From Neopararhizobium haloflavum (lineage in GTDB: Bacteria; Pseudomonadota; Alphaproteobacteria; Rhizobiales; Rhizobiaceae), in the NCBI RefSeq assembly GCF_002750855.1, contig NZ_NWUC01000002.1, forward strand, positions 186,001-250,000: a stretch of 64,000 nucleotides of DNA. Reading direction: 5' to 3'. The position numbers and the translations under genes are program-made. Positions 45,809 to 54,211 of the stretch are shown one piece after another (positions within the stretch are counted from its first letter, which is position 1; every line of letters begins with the position of its first letter). The notes beneath the pieces are model-generated. The model had not been told where the DNA came from. It did not search any database and saw only the letters and a list, made by a program, of their open reading frames with translations.

Positions 45809-46963
45809 TCAAGCGGGCGTGATCCGCTGTGATAGTGCCGCGGACAAAAGCAGCGCCGCCGCGCCAGCCAGACTGGCGAGCGTATAGGTCCCGGTCAGGT
45901 CGGTGATGGCGCCGGCGACAAGCGGGCCAACGATCTGCCCGATACCGAAAGCGGCGGTCATGAGGGCGAATATGCGCCGCTGATTGAGCGGCGCCATGGC
46001 GCGGCCGAGCTGAAGGCCATAGGCGGTGACCATGACGAAGGTGGCACCGAGCAGCAGCCCGCCGACAAGCGGGCCGATCGGCGAGGGAACGAGGACGCTT
46101 GCCGCAACGCCGGCAGCCTCGACCAGACAGCCCATGGCGAAGACCGGTCTCAAGCCGAAGCGCTGGACCAAGGGCTGCACGCAAGCGACCGAGACGGCGG
46201 CGGCCAGGCCGGTGACAAGCCAGACAACCATTTCGAACGATGCGCTGCCGCCGCCCTCCCGGACGATGGCGACGAGGAACGTTGCCGTGATGATGTAGCC
46301 GAAGCCGAAGATGCCGTAGGCCAGCGTGATGCAGACCAGCTGCGGCGTCCAGCGAAGCGCTGGCTCTTGCGCATTCCCGCCGGCCGAGATCGGATGGCGC
46401 GGCATGAGCAGGAGCACCACCAGCAAGGCCGCCGCCGACACGACGGCCATGGCAAACCATGCACCGCGCCAGGAATGCCCCGACAGGGTGATGACGCCGA
46501 CGAGCAGGGACGACAGGGCCATGCCCGTCCCGACGCCGCCGAAATGAATGGACTGGACCGCAGGACGGCGTGCGGCAGCGCCGTGACTGAGCACGATCGC
46601 GGCAGAGAAGATCATGACGAACGCGCTGGCAAAACCTGCCGCCAGACGGATGAGCGCCATCGTCCAGACATTCTCGACGAGGCCCATCGCGGCGAGAAGC
46701 AGCGTCGTCGCCGCCAGTCCGACGATGACGATCCGCCGTTCCAGGCCGGCAGCCCAGCCATAGGCCGCAAGGACGGCACCCAGCAGATAGCCAAGGTAAT
46801 TGGCCGACGCGATGAGCCCGGCGCCCGATGCATCCAGACCGAGATCGTCCATCATCGTCGGCAGGATCGGCGTATAGGCGAAACGCCCGATGCCCATCGC
46901 CGCCGCCATGGCGAACAGTCCGGCAAAAGCGATGAGGAAGGGCGAATTGGGAGCGCGACTCAT
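45809..46963 (-). CDS. YbfB/YjiJ-type MFS transporter
   Basis: A 384-residue major-facilitator protein with twelve helices. The N-terminal pattern MGIGRFAYTPILPTMMDDLG is that of the YbfB/YjiJ family, and LNQRRIFALMTAAFGIGQIV marks the later half. Start at the ATG at 46963 is preferred over one twelve codons upstream. It is divergent from the alpha/beta hydrolase gene. The substrate is unknown. Confidence 0.9.
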   Translation of the reverse strand: MSRAPNSPFLIAFAGLFAMAAAMGIGRFAYTPILPTMMDDLGLDASGAGLIASANYLGYLLGAVLAAYGWAAGLERRIVIVGLAATTLLLAAMGLVENVWTMALIRLAAGFASAFVMIFSAAIVLSHGAAARRPAVQSIHFGGVGTGMALSSLLVGVITLSGHSWRGAWFAMAVVSAAALLVVLLLMPRHPISAGGNAQEPALRWTPQLVCITLAYGIFGFGYIITATFLVAIVREGGGSASFEMVVWLVTGLAAAVSVACVQPLVQRFGLRPVFAMGCLVEAAGVAASVLVPSPIGPLVGGLLLGATFVMVTAYGLQLGRAMAPLNQRRIFALMTAAFGIGQIVGPLVAGAITDLTGTYTLASLAGAAALLLSAALSQRITPA

Positions 46964-47116
46964 GGCGTGGACGATCCCGCAGCGCCTTGCCGGACACAAC
47001 CCTCATCATCGTGCAAACGGCTTGCCTTGGACCAGAGTTGAACACCCGAGGCAGGAACATGAAGCGGCACCCGACGTTGGCCGCGCATCGAGAACGCATC
47101 GGAAAGGGCACGCATC

Positions 47117-47938
47117 ATGGCTTATGTCGCGACGAAGGACGGGACACATCTTTATGCCAAGGACTGGGGCAGCGGCCCCGCCATGGTGCTGATTCACGGC
47201 TGGCCGCTCAACGCCGATATGTGGGACTACCAGGCCTTGCCGCTGGCCGAGGCGGGCTTCCGTGTGATCAGCTATGACCGCCGCGGTTTCGGCCGGTCCA
47301 ACCAACCGTGGACGGGCTATGACTACGACACCTTCGCGTCCGACCTTCAGGATGTGCTGGCCGCGTTCGACGTCAACGACGCGACGCTCGTCGGCTTTTC
47401 CATGGGCGGCGGCGAGGTCGCGCGCTACATCGGCCGCTACGGCAGGGAGCGCGTGGCCAAGGCGGCGCTGATCTCGTCGGTCGTGCCCTACATGCTGAAA
47501 ACGCCGGACAACGAAGCCGGCGTGCCGCAAGACGTCTTCGACGCGATCAAGACCGGGCTTCGCAAGGACCGCGCGGCATTCCTCAAGGATTTCAACCGGG
47601 ATTTCTACGGCGTTTCCGACAAGCCGGGCGCCGTCAGCGACGCCGTGCTGGACTGGACCGGCCAGGTTGCCATGATGGCGAGCGCCAAGGCGACGATCGA
47701 TTGTGTCGACGCGTTCGGCCGGACCGATTTCAGGGACGACGTCAAGGCGTTCGACCTGCCGACGCTGATCGTCCATGGCACCAACGACAAGACGGTGCCG
47801 ATCGACACTGCAGGACGAGCCGCCGCAAAGCGCATACCCTCAGCCACGCTGAAGGAATATGACGGCGCGCCGCACGGGCTGTTCATGACGCACAAGGACC
47901 GGCTGACCGAAGATCTCATCGCCTTCCAGCGCGGATAG
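47117..47938 (+). CDS. Alpha/beta hydrolase, haloperoxidase/esterase-like
   Basis: A 273-residue hydrolase. The oxyanion segment is LIHGWPLNADMWDYQ. The nucleophile elbow GFSMGGGE gives Ser95; the likely acid is in GTNDKTVP and the base in DGAPHGLF. This matches the cofactor-free chloroperoxidase-type esterases, which are mostly esterases with incidental halogenation. The substrate is unknown, and it stands alone between divergent and convergent neighbours. Confidence 0.92.
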   Translation: MAYVATKDGTHLYAKDWGSGPAMVLIHGWPLNADMWDYQALPLAEAGFRVISYDRRGFGRSNQPWTGYDYDTFASDLQDVLAAFDVNDATLVGFSMGGGEVARYIGRYGRERVAKAALISSVVPYMLKTPDNEAGVPQDVFDAIKTGLRKDRAAFLKDFNRDFYGVSDKPGAVSDAVLDWTGQVAMMASAKATIDCVDAFGRTDFRDDVKAFDLPTLIVHGTNDKTVPIDTAGRAAAKRIPSATLKEYDGAPHGLFMTHKDRLTEDLIAFQRG

Positions 47939-47990
47939 GCACCAAAGAGCTGACGGGCGCCGGGCGCATGGCCGGCGCCCCATCACTTCG

Positions 47991-48713
47991 TCAATCCGCG
48001 ATGCCGTCCGGTTCGATCAGGCTTCGCTCGACGCCGCGCAAATGGACATACATCGCCTTGCCCGCACCTTCGAGGTCGCGGCGCTCGATCGCCTCGACGA
48101 TACGGTCGTGCTCGGCGAAAGAGTGATGATCGGCAGACGGCCGATCCGTGCTGTTGCGCAAGAGGCCCCACACGACGGCACGGCGCACCGCGTTCAAGGC
48201 ATCGAACAGCGCCAGCAGCAGGCGGTTGTCCGCAGCCTCCGCGATGCAGCGGTGCAACTCGTTGTCGGCCGTCTCATACTGCCGCCATGTCGTGGCCTTA
48301 TGGGTGCGCCGAATGCACCGACGCAGTGCTTCGAGATGTTTCGATGTGGCGTTGAGCGCGGCCTCGCGCGCGATGATCGGCTCGATCAGAAGGCGCGTGC
48401 GCATGACTTCGGCCGGGTTGGTTTCCCGGTCGATGTCGGCAAGGCTCATGACCTCGATCCGGCGCGCGCCGGTGAACGTCCCCTTCCCCACATGGCGCCA
48501 CAGCTGGCCTTCGGCCTCCAGCGCCGCCAGCGCCTTTCGCAGGTCGCCGCGCGAAACGCCGAGAATATCCGAAAGCTCGCGCTCCGCAGGCAGGCGCGTG
48601 TCGGGCGGGAAATCGTGCCGCGTCAACCAGGCGCGAAGCTGGACCAATGTCGCGTCATTGGCATCGGACGCGACGGCCCCCTCTTCGTCCCCCATCTCGA
48701 ATTTTCCATGCAC
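47991..48713 (-). CDS. FadR/GntR family transcriptional regulator
   Basis: A 240-residue regulator from the ATG at 48713; the ATG at 48695 is an alternative. The N-terminal winged helix reads PPDTRLPAERELSDILGVSR and LRKALAALEAEGQLWRHVGKG. The C-terminal FCD ligand domain shows ELHRCIAEAADNRLLLALFD and a later SFAEHDRIVEAIERRD, with the His/Asp residues that bind a metal and carboxylate ligand in this subfamily. It is divergent from the binding-protein operon at 49048 and probably controls it and itself through the inverted repeats at 48734 and 48961. Confidence 0.92.
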   Translation of the reverse strand: MHGKFEMGDEEGAVASDANDATLVQLRAWLTRHDFPPDTRLPAERELSDILGVSRGDLRKALAALEAEGQLWRHVGKGTFTGARRIEVMSLADIDRETNPAEVMRTRLLIEPIIAREAALNATSKHLEALRRCIRRTHKATTWRQYETADNELHRCIAEAADNRLLLALFDALNAVRRAVVWGLLRNSTDRPSADHHSFAEHDRIVEAIERRDLEGAGKAMYVHLRGVERSLIEPDGIAD

Positions 48714-48733
48714 GGCGCGGTTCCTCAGTCGTT

Positions 48734-48749
48734 ACCAATGTGAATTGGT
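48734..48749. promoter_or_regulatory. Putative GntR operator, regulator side
   Basis: ACCAATGTGAATTGGT, an inverted repeat with arms ACCAAT and ATTGGT, 21 bases upstream of the regulator's start. It shares the ACCAAT...GTGAATTGG core with the site at 48961 and suits autoregulation. Confidence 0.5.
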
Positions 48750-48927
48750 TGTGAATGAAGCTTAGAAAGTCGCGGGCACCTTGTCAATTATGATGGTTTG
48801 GGACGTTTCACGGGTCTATTTGCTTCTGGGATGCTGGGGAGGACGTGCCAATCTCACCAAATAAATGGCGCGATATCAATTGCTTGTCTATCGCTCTCGC
48901 ACATTGCCGAATTCGAGCGCGGGCTTA

Positions 48928-48956
48928 TTGACCGAAAACCAATGCTATGATTTGAT
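48928..48956 (+). promoter_or_regulatory. Candidate promoter of the ABC operon
   Basis: TTGACC (48928-48933) and TTTGAT (48951-48956) are 17 bases apart. The second operator copy starts five bases downstream, over the expected transcription start, which suits repression by the divergent GntR protein. Confidence 0.45.
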
Positions 48957-48960
48957 CTAA

Positions 48961-48976
48961 CCAATACGTGAATTGG
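48961..48976. promoter_or_regulatory. Putative GntR operator, ABC-operon side
   Basis: CCAATACGTGAATTGG, arms CCAAT and ATTGG with AC inserted relative to the copy at 48734. Position just after a -10-like element suggests an operator over the start point. Confidence 0.5.
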
Positions 48977-49047
48977 CCAAGGCGTTTGGAGGCGCCGCGG
49001 CGAATGGAAGCCGGCCGCAGCCGGCGATTTGGGAGGAGAACACCATC

Positions 49048-50040
49048 ATGAGCATGACCCGCAGGACCTTTACCGCCTTCTCGATGGCGCTGGCGCTCGG
49101 GGCGTCGAGCCTGGCGATGAGCACCGCCGCATCGGCACAGGACGGCGACCCGATCCGTGTCGCCATGGGCGATATCGCCAGCGTCGAAAGCCTCAATCTT
49201 CTGATCGCCATGGAGCGCACCAAGGAACGCGGCGTTCCCATGGAACTCACCTTCTTCAATTCCGAGGACGTCGCGACGCAGGCCGTAGTCGGCGGACAGG
49301 CCGACGTCGGCGTCGGCGCGCCCTACGCGTTCATCCAGAACTCGCAGGCGCCGATCCGCATGTTCTACCGCATGAGCACGCTTCTGTTCTTTCCTGTGAT
49401 CAACACCGAGGTCTATTCGTCCTGGGAAGATCTCGATGGCGAGGAAGTGACCGTCCATTCGCGCGGCTCGGGGACCGAAGCTCTGATGCGCCTGATGGAA
49501 CAGGTCCACGGCATCGAGTTTTCCAACATCTCCTACGTTCCGGGTGCGGAAGTGCGCGCGGGCGCGATGCTTCAGGGGACGATCAACGCCTCGATCGTCG
49601 ATTCGGCGTCCTTCCGCCTGCTTCAGGAAGAGGGCGGCGGCAAGTTCGACAGGCTGCCGATCGACGGCGTCAACGCGACCGACGAAGCGCTTTACGGCAA
49701 CACGACCTTGCTGGAAGAGCGCGCCGAGGACGTGGCGGTGTTCGTCGAGGAACTGAACAACACCTGGGCCGAGATCAACGAGAACCCGGCCGTGGTCGCC
49801 GAACTGCGCGAGCAGTACGATCTCCTGCCGGACCTGCCGGAAGCGGCGGTGGCCGACATCACGGCCTTCTACGAGGAAGCGGTCGAAGGGGGCGTCTTCC
49901 CTGCCGAGCCGGCAACCGAGCAGGATGTGCGCGACGATCTGAACTTCCTAGCGGCAGCCGGACAGGTCGACGCGCCGACGGACGATTTCGACGTCAGCCA
50001 ATACTGGGACTTCGGCCCGCTCGAAGCGGCGGGGAACTGA
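49048..50040 (+). CDS. ABC transporter substrate-binding protein (NrtA/SsuA/TauA type)
   Basis: A 330-residue exported binding protein. The signal sequence begins MSMTRRTFTAFSMALALGAS, has a twin-arginine-like RRTF and is cleaved near ASAQ. The mature protein has the NMT1/THI5-like fold: IRVAMGDIASVESLNLLIAM, GGQADVGVGAPYAFI, SRGSGTEALMRLMEQVHGIE. Such proteins bind nitrate, sulfonates, pyrimidine precursors or aromatic acids. The FAH-family enzyme in the operon hints at an organic acid, which is inference. GGGAGGAGA precedes the ATG. A 14-bp hairpin follows the stop. Confidence 0.92.
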   Translation: MSMTRRTFTAFSMALALGASSLAMSTAASAQDGDPIRVAMGDIASVESLNLLIAMERTKERGVPMELTFFNSEDVATQAVVGGQADVGVGAPYAFIQNSQAPIRMFYRMSTLLFFPVINTEVYSSWEDLDGEEVTVHSRGSGTEALMRLMEQVHGIEFSNISYVPGAEVRAGAMLQGTINASIVDSASFRLLQEEGGGKFDRLPIDGVNATDEALYGNTTLLEERAEDVAVFVEELNNTWAEINENPAVVAELREQYDLLPDLPEAAVADITAFYEEAVEGGVFPAEPATEQDVRDDLNFLAAAGQVDAPTDDFDVSQYWDFGPLEAAGN

Positions 50041-50063
50041 TCCCGGCCCGGCAAACGCAGTTC

Positions 50064-50099
50064 CCCGACGCCGCGGCAGCGCAACGCCGCGGCGTCGGG
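50064..50099 (+). promoter_or_regulatory. Stable intercistronic hairpin after the binding-protein gene
   Basis: CCCGACGCCGCGGC (50064-50077) pairs perfectly with GCCGCGGCGTCGGG (50086-50099) around an eight-base loop. There is no T tract. The place, between binding-protein and membrane-component genes, suits protection of the upstream message so that more binding protein than permease is made. Confidence 0.7.
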
Positions 50100-50128
50100 A
50101 GACCCGCAATCTACTGATCGGCAAATCG

Positions 50129-51760
50129 ATGTCACTCACGCACACCGCGGACAAACCTTTCGCAGGCCGGCGGGCGGACGCCCCCAGCCTTGCCAGCCGG
50201 CTCAGCGAAATCACGCTGTTCTGGAAGGTGCTTTCCGTCGTCCTTTTCGCCCTCGCCTGGGAGATCACCGCCAGGACGGGCTTCAACTTTTCCTTCCCGT
50301 CGTTCACCGCAACGGCTGCCGCCTTTTTCGAAATGGTCGCCGACGGCTCGATGGGCATGGCCTATCTCAGAACCCTCGAACCGCTGGTCATCGGCCTTGC
50401 CTTCTCGCTCATCGTCGGCATCTCGTCCGGCGTCGCGATGGGACTGCGCCATGATGTGGAGTGGTTCTCGCTGCCGGTCTTCATCGTCATGCAGGCCGCC
50501 CCGATGGCCGCGCTCATCCCGCTCGTGACATTCGTCTACGGGATCGGGCTGACCGCCAAGGTCCTGGCCGTCGTGATGCTGTCGCTGCCGGTGATCGCGA
50601 TGAACAGCTACAAGGCTGTTCGCAACGTGCCGCCATCCCTCGTTTCCATGTGCCATTCCTTCATGGGGTCGCGCCGCCAGCAGATCTTCCAGATCATCAT
50701 CCCGGCCTCCGCCCCGATGATGTTCGCGGGGCTTCGCCTCGGCGTTGCCGAAGGCTTTTCCGGCGTCGTCCTCGCCGAACTCCTGATCACGCCGACCGGG
50801 ATCGGCGACCTCATCACCTTTCACCGCTCCGTCGCCAACTTCGCGCACATGTATGCGGTCATCGTGTCCATCGTGCTGTTCGCGATCGTCACGGTCGGTT
50901 TCCTTGGTCGAGACCAAGCTCTTCAGACCCGAAACGCGGAGCAGCAAATGACCCTCGCCGCCATCAAGCCCTACGAGGACCCGTCCCCCGTCATGCAAAC
51001 CGCCGACCCGATCATCGAAGTGACGGGCGTGTCCAAGATCTACGGATCGGACGTTCATGCGCTCGACGACATCAACCTGACTTTCGAGCGCGGTCATCTG
51101 ACCAGCCTGCTCGGCCCATCGGGCTGCGGAAAGACGACGCTTCTCAAGATCGTGGCCGGTCTCTTGAAGCCGACGGCCGGCGAGATCCTGGTCAAGGGCA
51201 AGCCGATAAGCGGGCCCGGCCCGGAGCGCGCGTTCGTCTTCCAGGACTTTGCGCTGATGCCATGGGCCTCGGTGCTGCAGAACGCGGCATTCGGACTGAA
51301 GATGCAGGGCGTCGCCAAGTCCGAGCGCGAAGACAAGGCCCGCCATTATGTCAAGGAAGTCGGCCTTGCCGGCTTCGAGAACAAATATCCGCACGAACTC
51401 TCGGGCGGCATGCGCCAGCGCGTTGGCCTGGCGCGCGCGCTCGCCGTCGACGCCGACGTGCTGCTGATGGACGAGCCCTTCTCGGCGGTCGACGAGCAGA
51501 CGCGGCGCAAGTTCCAGGAAGACCTGATTCGGCTGCGAGAGGTGGAGAACAAGACCTTCCTCTTCGTCACGCACTCGATTGAGGAGGCAGTCTATGTCTC
51601 CGACCGGATCGTCATGCTGTCACCGCGCCCCGGCCGGCTTTCCAAGATCATCGACCCCGCCATTCCGAAGGGCATCAGCCCGGACGACCTCAGGCGCAAC
51701 GACGTCTATCTCGATACGGTCGAGGAAATCTGGCAGTCGATCCGGAAATATGTGGAGTAG
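50129..51760 (+). CDS. ABC transporter permease joined in frame to its ATPase (apparent frameshift fusion)
   Basis: A continuous 543-codon frame. Residues about 1-260 are a six-helix SsuC/TauC-type permease with the EAA loop FMGSRRQQIFQIIIPASAPM. From residue 274 (ATG at 50948) it is a complete ATPase: Walker A GPSGCGKTTLLK, signature LSGGMRQRVGLARAL, Walker B VLLMDEPFSAVDEQT. A reading shifted by one base from 50904 gives LVETKLFRPETRSSK and a TGA overlapping the ATPase ATG (ATGA), with GGAG just before it. Separate genes are the family norm, so this looks like a one-base insertion or a sequencing error near 50902 rather than a natural fusion. Confidence 0.85.
   Translation: MSLTHTADKPFAGRRADAPSLASRLSEITLFWKVLSVVLFALAWEITARTGFNFSFPSFTATAAAFFEMVADGSMGMAYLRTLEPLVIGLAFSLIVGISSGVAMGLRHDVEWFSLPVFIVMQAAPMAALIPLVTFVYGIGLTAKVLAVVMLSLPVIAMNSYKAVRNVPPSLVSMCHSFMGSRRQQIFQIIIPASAPMMFAGLRLGVAEGFSGVVLAELLITPTGIGDLITFHRSVANFAHMYAVIVSIVLFAIVTVGFLGRDQALQTRNAEQQMTLAAIKPYEDPSPVMQTADPIIEVTGVSKIYGSDVHALDDINLTFERGHLTSLLGPSGCGKTTLLKIVAGLLKPTAGEILVKGKPISGPGPERAFVFQDFALMPWASVLQNAAFGLKMQGVAKSEREDKARHYVKEVGLAGFENKYPHELSGGMRQRVGLARALAVDADVLLMDEPFSAVDEQTRRKFQEDLIRLREVENKTFLFVTHSIEEAVYVSDRIVMLSPRPGRLSKIIDPAIPKGISPDDLRRNDVYLDTVEEIWQSIRKYVE
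50900..50951 (+). other. Probable frameshift site at the permease/ATPase junction
   Basis: Removing one C at 50902-50903 makes the permease end GFLVETKLFRPETRSSK and stop at TGA 50949-50951, overlapping the ATPase ATG at 50948. GGAG at 50938-50941 would be the ATPase's own ribosome binding site. In the present reading the junction is the unusual stretch GFLGRDQALQTRNAEQQ. Confidence 0.7.
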
Positions 51761-51763
51761 GCC

Positions 51764-52516
51764 ATGACGTTCTTCGGCGTGAAAGTGCCCAAGATGGCAT
51801 CGCTCCTCGTGTGGGTCGTCATCTGGGAAATCATCGGACGGTTCGAGCTTCTGATGCTCTTCCCGCCATTCTCCGAGGTCGTGATGGCGCTCGGCGACGT
51901 GGTGACGTCGCGCTCCTTCGCAGAGGCGATGCGGATCACCGCGCTCTCCTATCTCGGCGGACTGGGACTGGCGCTTGTCGTCGGGATACCGCTGGGGTTC
52001 CTGATGGGCCTCGTGCCGGCGGCCGACAAGATGCTGAACATGTGGGTCAACACCTTCCTGTCGGCACCGCTTTCGGCATTGGTTCCGATCTTCATGATCC
52101 TTTTCGGTCTCGGCACACCGACGGTGATCGTCACCGTCTTCATGTTCGCCGTCTGGATCATCGTGCTCGACACCCGCGCCGGCGTGCAGCACATATCGCC
52201 TTCGCTGCTTGAGATGTCGCACTCCTTCGGCGCCCGGCGCAGCGAGCGCTTCAAGATCATTTTCCTTGCCGCGCTGCCGGAAATTCTGGCCGGCGTCCGG
52301 CTCGGCATGATACGCGGCGTCAAGGGCGTCGTGATCGGCCAGTTGCTGGTCTCGATCATCGGCGTCGGAGCGCTGTTCTCGCTTTACCAGCAGAACTTCC
52401 TCATGGCTCATTTCTGGGCCCTGGTTCTGCTGCTCTTCACCCTCGCGCTGACGCTTGCGGAAATCGTGGCGCGGTTCGAAAAACGCATCGAATATTATGC
52501 AGGAGTCAGGAGCTGA
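51764..52516 (+). CDS. Second ABC transporter permease
   Basis: A 250-residue permease of the BPD_transp_1 family, same subfamily as the first. It has five to six helices and the cytoplasmic EAA-type loop LLEMSHSFGARRSERFKIIF with LPEILAGVRLGMIRGVKGVV. The start follows the preceding stop by 3 bases. Two permeases with one ATPase and one binding protein suggest a heterodimeric membrane part. Confidence 0.92.
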   Translation: MTFFGVKVPKMASLLVWVVIWEIIGRFELLMLFPPFSEVVMALGDVVTSRSFAEAMRITALSYLGGLGLALVVGIPLGFLMGLVPAADKMLNMWVNTFLSAPLSALVPIFMILFGLGTPTVIVTVFMFAVWIIVLDTRAGVQHISPSLLEMSHSFGARRSERFKIIFLAALPEILAGVRLGMIRGVKGVVIGQLLVSIIGVGALFSLYQQNFLMAHFWALVLLLFTLALTLAEIVARFEKRIEYYAGVRS

Positions 52517-52518
52517 CG

Positions 52519-53235
52519 ATGTCAGAGAGTGCATTGAAGAAAACCAATCAGGAAAGCTACGTCATCGCACCGCCGGCCATCGTCGCGCTGCCGGTCGAGG
52601 GATCGGACGACCTTTTCCCGGTCAACCGCGTATTCTGCATCGGCCGCAACTATGCCGCCCATGCCGTGGAAATGGGGCACGACCCGGACAAGGAGCCACC
52701 CTTCTTCTTTTTCAAGAGCCCGTCCAACATCGCGGTCGGAGAGGATTTTCCCTATCCTTCCAAGACCTCGGACGTGCATCATGAGATCGAACTCGTCGTC
52801 GCGCTCGAAAAGGGAGGCACAAACATCAGCGTCGATAAGGCGCTGGACCATGTCTATGGCTATGCCGTGGGCCTCGACATGACGCGGCGCGACCTTCAGG
52901 GCGAAGCCAAGAAGATGGGCCGTCCCTGGGAAGTCGGAAAGTCGTTCGAGAAATCCGCACCCTGCGGACCCCTCGTGCCGGCGGCGAAGATCGGACATCC
53001 GACGGAGGGCGAGGTGACGCTCGACGTCAACGGCGAGCGCCGCCAGACGGGCGACCTCAACCAGCTGATCTGGAAAATCCCGGAGATGATCGCCATCCTG
53101 TCGGAATATTTCGAACTTCAGCCCGGCGACCTGATCATGACCGGCACCCCCTCGGGCGTGAACGCCATCAGCAAGGGCGACACCATGGTGGGCAAGGTGG
53201 CCGGCGTCGGCGAGATCACCGTCAAGGTGGTTTGA
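52519..53235 (+). CDS. Fumarylacetoacetate hydrolase family protein
   Basis: A 238-residue FAH-fold enzyme. The conserved start of the domain is VFCIGRNYAAHAVEMGHDPD, metal ligands include the Glu pair in SDVHHEIELVVALEKGG and the later Asp in GYAVGLDMTRRDLQ, and PGDLIMTGTPSGVNAISKGD closes the site. Members hydrolyse fumarylpyruvate, acylpyruvates or related oxo acids, or decarboxylate oxaloacetate. It starts 2 bases after the permease stop, and so belongs to the transport operon and may process the imported compound or a ring-cleavage product. Confidence 0.92.
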   Translation: MSESALKKTNQESYVIAPPAIVALPVEGSDDLFPVNRVFCIGRNYAAHAVEMGHDPDKEPPFFFFKSPSNIAVGEDFPYPSKTSDVHHEIELVVALEKGGTNISVDKALDHVYGYAVGLDMTRRDLQGEAKKMGRPWEVGKSFEKSAPCGPLVPAAKIGHPTEGEVTLDVNGERRQTGDLNQLIWKIPEMIAILSEYFELQPGDLIMTGTPSGVNAISKGDTMVGKVAGVGEITVKVV

Positions 53236-53269
53236 CCCTTCCGACACGAAAACGCGCCTGATGGCGCAC

Positions 53270-53300
53270 GGGCGACGCTTTCGCAGCGTCGCCCTTTCCT
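53270..53300 (+). terminator. Terminator of the ABC/FAH operon
   Basis: GGGCGACGCT (53270-53279) pairs with AGCGTCGCCC (53285-53294) around a five-base loop and is followed by TTTCCTCTTTC. It lies 34 bases after the FAH stop. Confidence 0.85.
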
Positions 53301-53386
53301 CTTTCGGCCTTTGACTTCCCGGCGCATCTCCTTAGGTTGGCGCCGTTTCAAGCCACCCTCGATTCACACCGTTCCGGACAATCACC

Positions 53387-54211
53387 ATGCTTGACGTCGG
53401 CCTTGCCGAAGCGCTCACCCTGATCGCCATCCTCGCCGTCACCGGCGCGATCGGCGGCATCATCTCGGGACTGCTCGGCGTCGGCGGCGGCATCGTCATC
53501 GTGCCGGTGCTGTTCTTCGTGTTCCTGGCCCTCGACATCGACGAAGAGGTGCGCATGCACGTCGCCGTCGGCACATCGCTCGCCACGATCATATTCACCG
53601 GCTTCATGTCCGCGCGTTCGCACTGGAAGAAGGGCAGCGTCGACACCGACCTTCTGAAGCGATGGGGACCGGCAATCGCCTTCGGCGTCGTCATCGGCAC
53701 GATCCTCGGCGGTAACGTCTCGGGCGAGGTTCTCACGCTCGTCTTCGCCGTCGTCGCCGGAATCGTCGCCATCAACATGGCGCTGAAACCATCGGAAAAA
53801 TCGGCCAAGCGGTCCATGCCAAAAACGCCGCTGAAGGAGGCCCTCGGAACGGTGATCGGCCTCTTCTCCGTTATGATGGGCATTGGCGGCGGCACGCTTT
53901 CGGTGCCGATCCTGTCGTTCTTCGCCTATCCGATCCGCAAGGCGGTCGGTACGGCTGCCGCGATCGGACTGATCATCGCGATCCCCGGCACGCTCGGCTA
54001 TATCTGGTTCGGCCTCGGCGTGGAGGACCTGCCGCCCTTCTCGCTCGGCTATGTCAACCTTGCCGGCGTGCTCGCCATCATCCCCGCCTCGATGCTGACA
54101 GCACCGCTGGGCGCGAAGATCGCGCACGCGATCTCGCCGGCGGCGCTGCGCTACTGTTTCGCGGCCTTCCTTGCGATCACCAGCATCCGCATGCTGATGA
54201 GCGTGTTCTGA
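53387..54211 (+). CDS. TauE/SafE-family sulfite/sulfonate exporter-like protein
   Basis: A 274-residue membrane protein of eight helices in two repeats, each with a GVGGG element (IISGLLGVGGGIVIVPVLFF and VMMGIGGGTLSVPILSFFA). TauE/SafE proteins export sulfite, sulfoacetate or organic anions. Its proximity to the sulfonate-type ABC operon is suggestive, but a terminator separates the two. Confidence 0.9.
   Translation: MLDVGLAEALTLIAILAVTGAIGGIISGLLGVGGGIVIVPVLFFVFLALDIDEEVRMHVAVGTSLATIIFTGFMSARSHWKKGSVDTDLLKRWGPAIAFGVVIGTILGGNVSGEVLTLVFAVVAGIVAINMALKPSEKSAKRSMPKTPLKEALGTVIGLFSVMMGIGGGTLSVPILSFFAYPIRKAVGTAAAIGLIIAIPGTLGYIWFGLGVEDLPPFSLGYVNLAGVLAIIPASMLTAPLGAKIAHAISPAALRYCFAAFLAITSIRMLMSVF

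Larger units (their letters stand above)
48714..49047. other. Divergent regulatory spacer between gntR and the ABC operon
   Basis: A 334-base AT-rich spacer without a gene. It holds two inverted repeats of one family (48734-48749 and 48961-48976), a plausible forward promoter (48928-48956) and a GC-rich stretch from 48977 that contains the leader, ending in the ribosome binding site GGGAGGAGA. Confidence 0.6.

Noticed and set aside
45597..47111. A 504-codon minus-strand frame over the MFS gene
   Set aside because: Arg/Cys/Pro-rich out-of-frame reading of a clear twelve-helix transporter on the same strand.
50129..51760. Natural permease-ATPase fusion as in exporters
   Set aside because: The order and subfamily are those of an importer, and a one-base shift restores both expected termini with an ATGA junction. 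I treat a fusion as the less likely reading.
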